From Labrenzia sp. 011 (GTDB lineage: Bacteria; Pseudomonadota; Alphaproteobacteria; Rhizobiales; Stappiaceae), in NCBI RefSeq assembly GCF_003075075.1, contig NZ_QCYM01000003.1:1-64000 (forward strand): a stretch of 64,000 nt of DNA, read 5' to 3'. The notes under the pieces were generated by a model, which was not told the origin of the DNA, did not search any database, and saw only the letters and a list, made by a program, of their open reading frames with translations. The position numbers and the translations under genes are program-made. Positions 17,999 to 26,377 of the stretch are shown here, in pieces; positions within the stretch are counted from its first letter, which is position 1; every line of letters begins with the position of its first letter.

Positions 17999-19306
17999 AT
18001 GGCCGCTATGATGAAATTCAAAATCGGGATGAAACCGCAGGTTGGCGGGCTGTTTTATGCCACTTGCCGGTTCGTCGGACTGACACGTGCCCTTCTGGTG
18101 TTATGCGCCCTCGCATTCGCTTTCCAGGCCGGGCCGGGGGTCGCCGAAACCGTCAAACCTGTCGTGACCGGGGCCAGAGTTGCCGGTGACGAGGGCCGGA
18201 CTCGATTCGTTCTGGACATGAACACGCAGGTCACACCCGTCATTTCCGGTCTGGCAAATCCGTATCGGCTTATCCTCGATCTTCCGGAGGTTTCGTTTTC
18301 CATTCCGCCGGAGGCCGGGGAGACCGGGCGGGGACTGATCAGCGACTGGCGTTTCGGACTGTTCGCGCTGGGAAAATCGCGGATCGTCATGGATCTGACC
18401 GGACCGGTCAGTGTCGACAAGACCTTCTTCCTTCCTGCTGTCGACGATCAGCCGGCGCGGCTTGTGGTGGATCTGGTGCGCTCATCGCCGCAGGATTTCG
18501 CCGCCTTTGTCGAGACGTCCCGGTCCGAACGCCCGACGACTTCCGTGAAGGTCTCAGCCAAGAGTGACAAGCTGACCGCGCCGAAGACCGGCCACAAGCC
18601 GCTCATCGTGCTCGACCCCGGTCATGGCGGGATCGACAGCGGTGCCGTGGGCGTTGCCGGGACGCCCGAAAAAGTGATCGTGCTGGAATTTGCGAAGCTC
18701 CTGCAGGAAAAGCTGGAAGCCAGCGGCCTCTATGATGTGCATCTGACCCGGGATGACGACACGTTCATTCCGCTCGGGCGCAGGGTCGAAATCGGTCATG
18801 AAATAGCGGCTGACCTGTTCATCTCCATACATGCCGATTCGGTGCGGCGCGGAAAGAAACTGGCGCGCGGGTCGACGGTCTACACGCTGTCGGACAAGGC
18901 TTCCGACCAGCTTTCGGAGGAACTCGCCGAGACGGAAAACATGTCGGACGTGATCGCCGGAGTGGATCTGGATTCGGGGCCGGCCGAGGTGACCGACATC
19001 CTGCTGGACCTGGCGCGCCGGGAAACCCGTTCCTTTTCGGTCTATTTCGCCAGAACGCTTGTGAGTGAACTCAAGAGCGCCGTCCGTCTCATCAACAATC
19101 CGCACAGATCCGCGGGTTTCAGGGTGTTGAAGGCGCATGATGTGCCGTCCGTGCTGATTGAGCTGGGCTATCTTTCGAATGAGCATGACGAGAAACTGCT
19201 GGTTTCCGATGAATGGCGCGAGCGCATGGCCGGTGCGATTACCGAGGCTGTTCACGGATTTTTCCGGCCCCGGCTGGCGCGCCAGCAGGAGGCGGCGTCA
19301 CAGTAA
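17999..19306 (+). CDS. N-acetylmuramoyl-L-alanine amidase (AmiC type, AMIN plus Amidase_3)
   Basis: This periplasmic zinc amidase cleaves the bond between MurNAc and the stem peptide, splitting septal peptidoglycan. The 435-aa protein has a long charged N-region and a hydrophobic signal (ALLVLCALAFAFQAGPGVAE), an AMIN domain that targets it to septal wall (about 50-155), and an Amidase_3 domain from about 200. Motifs are IVLDPGHGGIDSGAVG (Zn His), the Zn Glu in EKVIVLEFAK, FISIHADSV (Zn His) and the catalytic Glu in PSVLIELGYLSN. It is followed 176 bases later by mrcA, a common cell-wall pairing. Alternative starts at 18008 or 18011 would only shorten the N-region. Confidence 0.93.
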   Translation: MAAMMKFKIGMKPQVGGLFYATCRFVGLTRALLVLCALAFAFQAGPGVAETVKPVVTGARVAGDEGRTRFVLDMNTQVTPVISGLANPYRLILDLPEVSFSIPPEAGETGRGLISDWRFGLFALGKSRIVMDLTGPVSVDKTFFLPAVDDQPARLVVDLVRSSPQDFAAFVETSRSERPTTSVKVSAKSDKLTAPKTGHKPLIVLDPGHGGIDSGAVGVAGTPEKVIVLEFAKLLQEKLEASGLYDVHLTRDDDTFIPLGRRVEIGHEIAADLFISIHADSVRRGKKLARGSTVYTLSDKASDQLSEELAETENMSDVIAGVDLDSGPAEVTDILLDLARRETRSFSVYFARTLVSELKSAVRLINNPHRSAGFRVLKAHDVPSVLIELGYLSNEHDEKLLVSDEWRERMAGAITEAVHGFFRPRLARQQEAASQ

Positions 19307-19482
19307 AAAAGTCCTGTGTCACCAGGCAAATTGAAACCGGGGACTGACAAATGCCTCAGCATCGCCATATTGGTGCACGAGGAAGGCTGCTAAGTGTATT
19401 CGATCGGCCTTTGGTGCCGAAGTGATGTATCCATGTTAAAACGCAGTACGCGCTTGAAGACGGGGAAAGACGAGCCCGCGGT

Positions 19483-21963
19483 ATGAAATTTTTGGTGAAG
19501 TTTTTTGGTTATCTGTTCGGCATAGGTGCGGTCCTCGGACTGCTCGTGGCGGCTGGCGTGTGGATGTATCTGCAGCATCTCACCGAGGGGCTGCCCGATT
19601 TTACCGCCCTGCAGAATTACGAACCGCCCGTCATGACCCGCGTCCATGCTGCCGACGGCAGCCTGATGGCGGAATATGCGACCGAGCGGCGCATGTTCCT
19701 GCCGATCCAGGCCATTCCGGACCGGGTGAAGCAGGCCTTCATCGCTGCCGAGGACAAGAATTTCTACACGCATATCGGCGTCGATCCCGAAGGCATCGCG
19801 CGTGCCGCCGTGCGCTTCATCCAGAACTATGGTTCCGGGAGGCGGCCCGAGGGTGCCTCCACGATCACGCAGCAGGTGGCCAAGAACTTCCTTCTGTCCG
19901 ATCTGGTGAGCGAGGAAAAGCAGCGGCGCTCGGCGGCCTATGAGCGCAAGGTCAAGGAAGCCGTTCTCTCTCTTAGGATCGAGCAGGCCTATACGAAGGA
20001 CGAGATACTCGAACTGTATCTCAACGAGATCTATTTCGGCTTCGGCGCCTATGGTGTCGCGGCGGCCTCGCTGATCTATTTCGACAAGTCGGTGCACGAG
20101 CTGACACTCGACGAGATGGCCTATCTGGCCGCCCTTCCCAAGGGGCCCAGCAACTACCATCCGTACCGCAAGACCGCAGCGGCCATCGCGCGCCGCAATT
20201 ATGTGCTCGACCGGATGATCGCAGACGGCTACATCACCGCGGAAGAGGGCGACGAAGCCAAGGAAAAGCCGATTGTCGTCAAGCCGCGTGAACACGGATC
20301 CCAGCTGTTCGCCGCCGAGTATTTCACCGAAGAGGTCCGCCGCGAGGTTGCCGATATCTTCGGTGACAAGCGCCTTTATCAGGGGGGGCTTTCCGTCCGC
20401 TCGACGCTCGACCCGGAACTCCAGCAGATGGCGCGCAAGTCGCTCATGGACGGGCTGATCAAGTTCGACCATGAGCGCGGCAGCTGGAACGGTCCGATCG
20501 AGCGGATCACGCTCGGTGCAGACTGGGGTGTCGATCTGGCGAAGATCGAAGCCCTGAGCGATCTGCCGGAATGGAAGCTCGCGGTGGTTCTGGAAAGCGG
20601 CAGCGATCAGGCGCTTGTCGGCATCCAGCCGCAGAAACTCGTGAGCGGTGAGCTTTCCGACGAACGCAAGACCGGTCCGCTCTTCCTGGAGACGATGAAA
20701 TGGGCCCGTATCAAGGGCCGCGCTCCCGGCGCGGTCTCCGACGTGCTTGCGCCGGGCGATGTGGTCTACGTCCAGGAAAGCGCCGTCGCTCCCGGTACGT
20801 TCGAACTGCGCCAGATCCCGAAGGTCTCCGGTGCGCTGGTGGCGATGGACCCCTATACCGGCCGCGTTCTGGCGATGGTCGGCGGTTTCAGCTACGCCCA
20901 GAGCGAGTTCAACCGGGCCACGCAGGCTTACCGCCAGCCCGGCTCGTCCTTCAAGCCGTTCCTTTACGCCGCGGCTCTCGACAACGGCTACACACCGTCC
21001 TCGGTGGTGATGGATGCTCCGCTGGAGATCAACCAGGGGCCGGGTCTGGGAACCTGGCGGCCGCAGAACTACGGCGGCAAGTTCTACGGCCCGTCGACCC
21101 TGCGCACGGGTGTCGAACTGTCCAGAAACGTCATGACCGTTCGTCTGGCACAGGACATGGGCATGCCGCTGGTGGCCGAATATGCCAAGCGCTTCGGCAT
21201 CTACGACAACATGCTGCCGGTTCTGTCCATGTCGCTCGGCGCCGGCGAGACCACGGTTCTGCGGCTGACCACCGCCTATGCGACCATCGCAAACGGCGGG
21301 AAAAAGGTTCGCCCGACCCTGATCGACAGGATCCAGGACCGGTATGGCCGTACCATCTACAAGCATGACAGCCGCATCTGCGACGGCTGTACCCAGGATG
21401 TCTGGGAAGGCCAGGAAGAACCGACGCTGATCGATGACCGCGAGCAGGTGCTCGATCCCATGACCGCCTATCAGATCACGTCCATGATGGAAGGTGTGGT
21501 GCAGCGTGGCACGGCCACATCGGTCCGTGCTGTCGGCCGTCCGGTCGCCGGCAAGACCGGCACCACCAATGACGAGAAGGATGCCTGGTTCATGGGCTTC
21601 ACGCCGGATCTCGCCGTAGGCGTCTTCGTCGGCTACGACAATCCCAAGCCGATGGGACGCGGTGCGACCGGCGGGCATGTGGCTGCGCCGATCTTCACGG
21701 ACTTCGTCAAGAAGGCGCTGGCGGACAAGCCTCCGGTCGAGTTCCGGGTTCCCAAGGGTCTGCAGCTTATCCCGATCAACCGTCGCACCGGCATGCGCAC
21801 GGCCGCCGGGACGCCTGGCTCGATTCTGGAAGCCTTCAAGCCCGGCATGGCACCGCCGGACAGCTATTCCGTCATCGGGTTCGAGGAAAACATGGGCGTG
21901 CCGCATGCGGTTTCGCCCGAAGCGGCCGGCGCCGTTCTCATTGGAACAGGCGGTCTTTACTGA
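19483..21963 (+). CDS. mrcA: Penicillin-binding protein 1A (bifunctional class A PBP)
   Basis: This enzyme polymerises lipid II glycan chains and crosslinks their peptides at the inner membrane. The 826-aa protein has one N-terminal membrane helix (residues about 5-28), then a GT51 glycosyltransferase domain with catalytic Glu90 (AAEDKNFYTH) and GASTITQQVAKNFLL, an OB-like insert, and a transpeptidase domain with the SxxK motif Ser488-Ser-Phe-Lys491, the SRN motif in ELSRNVMTVRL, and Lys691-Thr-Gly. Length and order fit alphaproteobacterial MrcA/PonA. It lies just downstream of the amidase gene. There is a CDGC pair (RICDGCTQDVW) near residue 632. Confidence 0.95.
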   Translation: MKFLVKFFGYLFGIGAVLGLLVAAGVWMYLQHLTEGLPDFTALQNYEPPVMTRVHAADGSLMAEYATERRMFLPIQAIPDRVKQAFIAAEDKNFYTHIGVDPEGIARAAVRFIQNYGSGRRPEGASTITQQVAKNFLLSDLVSEEKQRRSAAYERKVKEAVLSLRIEQAYTKDEILELYLNEIYFGFGAYGVAAASLIYFDKSVHELTLDEMAYLAALPKGPSNYHPYRKTAAAIARRNYVLDRMIADGYITAEEGDEAKEKPIVVKPREHGSQLFAAEYFTEEVRREVADIFGDKRLYQGGLSVRSTLDPELQQMARKSLMDGLIKFDHERGSWNGPIERITLGADWGVDLAKIEALSDLPEWKLAVVLESGSDQALVGIQPQKLVSGELSDERKTGPLFLETMKWARIKGRAPGAVSDVLAPGDVVYVQESAVAPGTFELRQIPKVSGALVAMDPYTGRVLAMVGGFSYAQSEFNRATQAYRQPGSSFKPFLYAAALDNGYTPSSVVMDAPLEINQGPGLGTWRPQNYGGKFYGPSTLRTGVELSRNVMTVRLAQDMGMPLVAEYAKRFGIYDNMLPVLSMSLGAGETTVLRLTTAYATIANGGKKVRPTLIDRIQDRYGRTIYKHDSRICDGCTQDVWEGQEEPTLIDDREQVLDPMTAYQITSMMEGVVQRGTATSVRAVGRPVAGKTGTTNDEKDAWFMGFTPDLAVGVFVGYDNPKPMGRGATGGHVAAPIFTDFVKKALADKPPVEFRVPKGLQLIPINRRTGMRTAAGTPGSILEAFKPGMAPPDSYSVIGFEENMGVPHAVSPEAAGAVLIGTGGLY

Positions 21964-22210
21964 CCCGGACTGGCCTGACCGGGGCAGGATGATGCTTGAG
22001 CCTTTTGCGTGGTTTACAGCGTCAACCCGTGCGGGTAATGTCCCGCTCCAATTCCAGAGCCTCCCGTGTCCTGGCGGATGCGGGGGCTCCATCAATCCAG
22101 ATTCGATCGGCTGCCGGACGTTCAAGCGAGTCCGTTTGAACGTTCCGCCGATCCGGGCCCGGTGTCCCCTGGAGGCCGGGCTGCTTCATGTCAATCAAGC
22201 GAGGTATCCG

Positions 22211-23342
22211 ATGCGCGCCGAAATGGAAGCGATCGTCGACGAAATCAAGCAGGCCATAAGCCTGCTGAGGAGGCATCTTTGACTGGGATCAGGCTGTCGT
22301 CCGACTGGAGGAACTGAACGCCCTTTCCGAAAATCCGGAACTGTGGAACGAACCCTCCAAGGCCCAGAAGCTGATGCGCGAGCGTCAGCAGCTTGATGAC
22401 GGCATCAATGGCGTCAAGGCCCTGGAACAGGATCTGTCCGACAATATCGAGCTGATCGAGCTCGGTGAAATGGAAGACGATGCCTCCGTTGTCGCGGAGG
22501 CGGAGCAGGCACTGCGCAGCCTGAAGGACAAGGTTCACGAGCTGGAGCTCAAGTCGCTTCTGTCCGGGGAAGCCGATGCCAATGACGCCTATCTGGAAAT
22601 CAATTCCGGAGCGGGCGGTACGGAAAGCCAGGACTGGGCGTCGATGCTGCTGCGCATGTATCGCCGCTGGGCGGAGAAGCGCGGCTACAAGGTGGAGCTG
22701 CTGGAATATCACGATGGCGAGGAAGCGGGCATCAAATCTGCAACGCTCCTGATCAAGGGGGAAAACGCCTATGGCTGGCTGAAGACCGAATCCGGTGTTC
22801 ACCGCCTGGTGCGGATTTCACCCTATGACAGCAATGCGCGTCGTCACACCAGCTTTTCCAGCGCCTGGGTCTATCCGGTGATCGACGATTCCATCGACAT
22901 CGATATCAACGAAAGCGACTGCCGGATCGACACCTACCGCGCTTCCGGCGCTGGTGGTCAGCACGTGAACACCACCGATTCGGCCGTGCGCATCACGCAC
23001 CAGCCCACCGGGATCGTGGTTCAGTGCCAGTCCGAACGTTCCCAGCACAAGAACCGTGCGACCGCCTGGTCCATGCTGAAGGCCCGTCTCTACGAGGCGG
23101 AACTGAAAAAGCGGGAAGAGGCGGCAAATGCGGAGGCCGCGTCCAAGTCGGACATCGGTTGGGGTCACCAGATCCGATCCTATGTCCTGCAGCCCTATCA
23201 GCTTGTGAAGGACCTCAGGACCGGAGTTGAAAGCACGTCTCCGGGCGATGTTCTGGACGGCGATCTCGACAAGTTCATGGAAGCCGCTCTTGCCCAGAGG
23301 GTCTTCGGCGGGGAACCGGTCGCGGTTGAAGATATCGAATAA
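22211..23342 (+). CDS. prfB: Peptide chain release factor 2, with programmed +1 frameshift
   Basis: RF2 releases peptides at UGA and UAA. The zero frame runs from ATG 22211 through 23 codons to CTT TGA C at 22277-22283; an internal AGGAGG (22268-22273) precedes it at the canonical distance. Ribosomes slip +1 on CTT and continue at GAC 22281, giving 376 aa in all. Low RF2 promotes the slip, so the gene self-regulates. The catalytic GGQ is at residues 248-250 (GAGGQHVN). The stop-codon recognition tripeptide reads SPY ([15 protein letters not shown]) instead of the enterobacterial SPF, as I recall for other rhizobia. Annotation from ATG 22374 alone would lose the first 54 residues. It ends in a strong terminator facing the M23 peptidase gene. 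Confidence 0.96.
22268..22283 (+). promoter_or_regulatory. prfB programmed frameshift site
   Basis: AGGAGG, three bases, then CTT TGA C. The Shine-Dalgarno-like hexamer pairs with 16S rRNA and pushes the ribosome forward by one base at the UGA read by RF2 itself. Confidence 0.95.
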
Positions 23343-23368
23343 GCGCGTCTCGTGACGAAACAAAGACA

Positions 23369-23398
23369 GGCGGTTCCGGATCGGAGCCGCCTTTTTTT
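23369..23398 (+). terminator. Terminator after prfB
   Basis: GGCGGTTCC pairs with GGAGCCGCC (one G-U pair) around a short loop and is followed by seven T. Confidence 0.85.
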
Positions 23399-23407
23399 CG
23401 GAATCGG

Positions 23408-24760
23408 CTACAGCGCGAGCGCAGCCAGCTTGTCGCCGGCGGCCAGGAACGCTGCCGGGTTGCTCGGTTTGTCACCCCTGCGGATTTCATAATGCAGATG
23501 GGCCCCGGTGGACCGGCCGGTTGAGCCGACATTGCCGATCAGGTCGCCCGCCAGGACATGGTCGCCTTTCGTCACCCGAACACGGCTCAGATGGGCGTAG
23601 CGGGTGACAAAGCCGTTGGCGTGACGGATTTCGACCATATTGCCGTAGCCGCCGTGACGGCCTGCGCCGATCACCGTGCCGGGGGCGGTGGCAAAGACGC
23701 GCGCGCCATAGGGGGCCTTGAAGTCGATGCCGGTGTGCATTGCCAGGCGTCCCAGGAAAGGGTCCACCCGCGGACCGTAGCTGCTGGAAACGGAACTGTT
23801 CTTGACGGGACGTTTTATGGGCAGCCGCAAGGTGGTGAACTTGACCCGGCGCAATGCGTCAAGAGCCTTGTTGGCCCTCTGCAGCCGATTGGGGAAATTC
23901 TCGTCGGTGATCGGCTGAAAGGGGCCGCCGATGGATGTTTTCTTGCGCAGGGCCGCATTGACCGAGGGGGTGACTGCGCGGGTGATTGCGAGAATATCTT
24001 CTATGCGGCCTTCCGTGGCGATGGTGATGGCATCCACGGCAACGGTGCTCTCCTCGTCCATTTCGGAAATATGGGCTCTTACCGCATCGAGAGCAGCTTG
24101 TTTCTCAGAGTTTTTTTTTACGGCCGCGTTCGCTTCAGGCGTTGCCGGGACCGGCTGCTGCAGGATCGTCAGGGGATCGAATTCCTTCGAAGACCCGTCG
24201 CGCAGGCCAAGGGCCTTCACCGGCTCATCGATCAGCTGGCTTTCGCCGCCGATGGCGGATTTGTCTTCTTTTTCGATAACGGCGATGCCGGGGGCATCCA
24301 GGGCCGGCTTTTGCGGCGGCAGCGGCTTGTCGGCACTGAGATAGATGCCGTTGCTTTCCGCGCGGGCCACCAGATTGGCGACGATCTCATGTCGCTGGTT
24401 GAGGTCCTGCTGGCGGCGCAGGACATCCATGACCTTGATCTCGACAGTTTCCCTGTCGACCATCTGTCGGCTGGTGAGGGTTTCGATTTCCGCCCGCAAC
24501 CGGTCGATATGATCCTGATATTCCAGAACCAGTTCGGTCCGTTCCGAGCTGGCCTCGGCCATCATGTCGTGGCGCAGGAGGAAATAGCCAATGGTTCCGG
24601 CAACCGCCAGGGTTGCCGCCACGCAGGCCAGGGCGCCGCAAACCAGGTGCGCGGGGCGGACACTGAAGGTTGCCGTTCCGGTGCCTGTATCCGGCGCCGG
24701 ATGAAGGGGAGCCGTCCAGGGCGCCCGGTAGGGCTGCGTGGTTGTTTGGCGTTGTCGCAT
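23408..24760 (-). CDS. Membrane-anchored M23 (LytM-type) peptidoglycan peptidase
   Basis: The 450-aa protein has a cytoplasmic N-terminus, one membrane helix (about residues 38-60), a coiled coil (about 68-130, SSERTELVLEYQDHIDRLRAEIE), a long linker and a C-terminal M23 domain (about 325-440). Zinc ligands are visible in HTGIDF and HLHYEIR, and YGPRVDPF is the family entry motif. It either cuts peptide crosslinks or, as in EnvC/NlpD-like proteins, activates an amidase; the complete zinc set favours real activity. It lies downstream of bcp and the DUF455 gene on the same strand, about 90 bases away, and converges on prfB. Confidence 0.9.
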   Translation of the reverse strand: MRQRQTTTQPYRAPWTAPLHPAPDTGTGTATFSVRPAHLVCGALACVAATLAVAGTIGYFLLRHDMMAEASSERTELVLEYQDHIDRLRAEIETLTSRQMVDRETVEIKVMDVLRRQQDLNQRHEIVANLVARAESNGIYLSADKPLPPQKPALDAPGIAVIEKEDKSAIGGESQLIDEPVKALGLRDGSSKEFDPLTILQQPVPATPEANAAVKKNSEKQAALDAVRAHISEMDEESTVAVDAITIATEGRIEDILAITRAVTPSVNAALRKKTSIGGPFQPITDENFPNRLQRANKALDALRRVKFTTLRLPIKRPVKNSSVSSSYGPRVDPFLGRLAMHTGIDFKAPYGARVFATAPGTVIGAGRHGGYGNMVEIRHANGFVTRYAHLSRVRVTKGDHVLAGDLIGNVGSTGRSTGAHLHYEIRRGDKPSNPAAFLAAGDKLAALAL

Positions 24761-24849
24761 GGTTACTCAGTCACTGCCTGAAGTCTGCACAAGAACTGAG
24801 TCTGATTAGAGTTTGGTAAGGTTAATAAATCGTCTTCTCCGCACTGAAA

Positions 24850-25683
24850 TCAGCCGGTCAGACGGGCGAGAGGTTTGTAAAAACCGGGTGTTAGCCCGGC
24901 TTCCGAACGTGCCCGGTCATTGAAGGGCGGCTTGAGCGCCCCCCGGAAATGCTTGCGGACGAATGCGTGGAATGCGGGTTCTGGTCTGATTCCCTGGCGA
25001 TCGCAGAGGAAGCGGAACCATTTGGCGCCGAAGGCGACATGGTTCTTTTCATCGCGATAGATCACTTCCAGGCATCTGGCGGTGTCCTCATCGCCGATCC
25101 CGCGCGCCTTTTCGATCATGGGCGGGGTGATGTCTAGGCCGCGGGCCTCCAGGACCAGAGGGATGATGGCAAGACGCGCGGCCAGATCATTGCCGGTATT
25201 CTGCGCCGCTTCCCAAAGACCGTCATGGGCGGGAAGGTCACCATAGGTGGCATCCAGTTTCGACAGCCGGTCCTGGAGCATGGAAAAATGCTTCGCTTCT
25301 TCCAGGCCCACCCGGACCCAGTCGTCATAATAGGAGCGGGGCAGGCGCACCTGGGCGAAGCGCCCGATGAGATCCCAGGTGAGGTCGACCGCGTTGAGTT
25401 CGATATGGGCGAGGGAATGGATCAGGGCCAGGCGGCCGGACCTGCCCGTCAGGCTGCGTTTGGGCATGTCGCGCGGAGCCAGCAGCACAGGCCTGTCCGG
25501 CCGGCCGGGCCGGTCGGGCATGGTGCCGTCCCTGGTTGGCGACCCGAGCGCCAGCTCACGCTGAAACCAGGCTTTGGACAGCGCATAGGCCAGTCTGACC
25601 TTCTCGTCCGTATCCTCGGAGGATACAATGGACCGGGCCCCGGCAACGAGGCTGGGTGGCAGGGATGAAGTCGGGCGTGCCAT
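24850..25683 (-). CDS. DUF455 ferritin-like protein
   Basis: The 277-aa protein belongs to the DUF455 group of ferritin-like, MiaE-related four-helix proteins. Likely diiron ligands are in LAHIELNAVDL, GLEEAKHFSML, LEARGLD and YRDEKNHVAFG. MiaE is a tRNA hydroxylase, but the substrate of DUF455 proteins is unknown to me. I start at ATG 25683 (MARPTSSLPPSLV); the frame is open 57 codons further but that part overlaps bcp and looks like shadow coding. It begins 17 bases after the bcp stop, so the two form an operon, hinting at a link to peroxide or iron stress. Confidence 0.82.
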   Translation of the reverse strand: MARPTSSLPPSLVAGARSIVSSEDTDEKVRLAYALSKAWFQRELALGSPTRDGTMPDRPGRPDRPVLLAPRDMPKRSLTGRSGRLALIHSLAHIELNAVDLTWDLIGRFAQVRLPRSYYDDWVRVGLEEAKHFSMLQDRLSKLDATYGDLPAHDGLWEAAQNTGNDLAARLAIIPLVLEARGLDITPPMIEKARGIGDEDTARCLEVIYRDEKNHVAFGAKWFRFLCDRQGIRPEPAFHAFVRKHFRGALKPPFNDRARSEAGLTPGFYKPLARLTG

Positions 25684-25700
25684 GGTTCGGGCGCGTGGCC

Positions 25701-26168
25701 TCAAAGCGCCCGGACAGCGTCGAGCACGGCTTCCGCATGGCCGGGCACTTTCACCTTGCGCCAGATCCCGGCGATCCGTCCCTCGGAATCCACAAGAAAT
25801 GTGGAGCGCTCCACACCCATGTATTTCTTGCCATACATCGATTTTTCGACCCACACGCCGTAGGCTTGCGCGGTGCTGGTCTGCGTGTCGGCACCGAGGC
25901 GCACGGCGAGATCGTGTTTGGCGATGAAATTGTCGTGCTTTTTCGCCGTATCCGGCGAGATGCCGATGACGGTGACACCTGCCTTTGCAAATTCAGGCAT
26001 CAGCCCGGTGAAGGCGATGGCCTCTGTCGTGCAGCCGGGCGTATTGTCCTTCGGATAAAAATACACCACCACCGGCTTTCCCTTAAGGGCACTCAAGGAG
26101 ACGCGCCCGCCTCCATCGCTTTCCAGATCGAAGTCCGGTGCCGTATCTCCAATGGTCAGAGCGGTCAT
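25701..26168 (-). CDS. bcp: Thioredoxin-dependent peroxiredoxin, Bcp/PrxQ type
   Basis: This 155-aa cytoplasmic peroxidase reduces hydroperoxides. The peroxidatic Cys46 lies in DNTPGCTTEA. The resolving Cys of typical Bcp proteins five residues later is replaced by Ile51, so this is a one-Cys form that needs an external thiol. Other motifs are VVVYFYPKD, VIGISPDTAKKHDNFIAKHDL and VERSTFLVD. I choose ATG 26168 because AAGGAAGG lies at the right distance; a GTG one codon upstream is possible. It heads the bcp-DUF455 operon and is divergent from the AsmA-like gene. Confidence 0.93.
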   Translation of the reverse strand: MTALTIGDTAPDFDLESDGGGRVSLSALKGKPVVVYFYPKDNTPGCTTEAIAFTGLMPEFAKAGVTVIGISPDTAKKHDNFIAKHDLAVRLGADTQTSTAQAYGVWVEKSMYGKKYMGVERSTFLVDSEGRIAGIWRKVKVPGHAEAVLDAVRAL

Positions 26169-26377
26169 CACGCCTTCCTTCTGTCACAGTTTGTGGGTTA
26201 ATGCCGGGAACCGGCAGTCTGGCGAGCAGCAACTGTCGCTTTTGCAGATGCATTCGCTGTACCATAAAGTGTCTCGCGACTCGTTCAATGCGGCACGGAC
26301 CGAAGCAGGCGTTTTGTCCCCGATAACACGCCGATTCGCGTTTGGCGCTTTCCGGCGGAAGAATGGACTGACTTAAC

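Noticed and set aside
19390-22125. 911-codon minus-strand frame opposite mrcA
   Set aside because: Antisense shadow of the penicillin-binding protein, which shows all its catalytic motifs on the plus strand.
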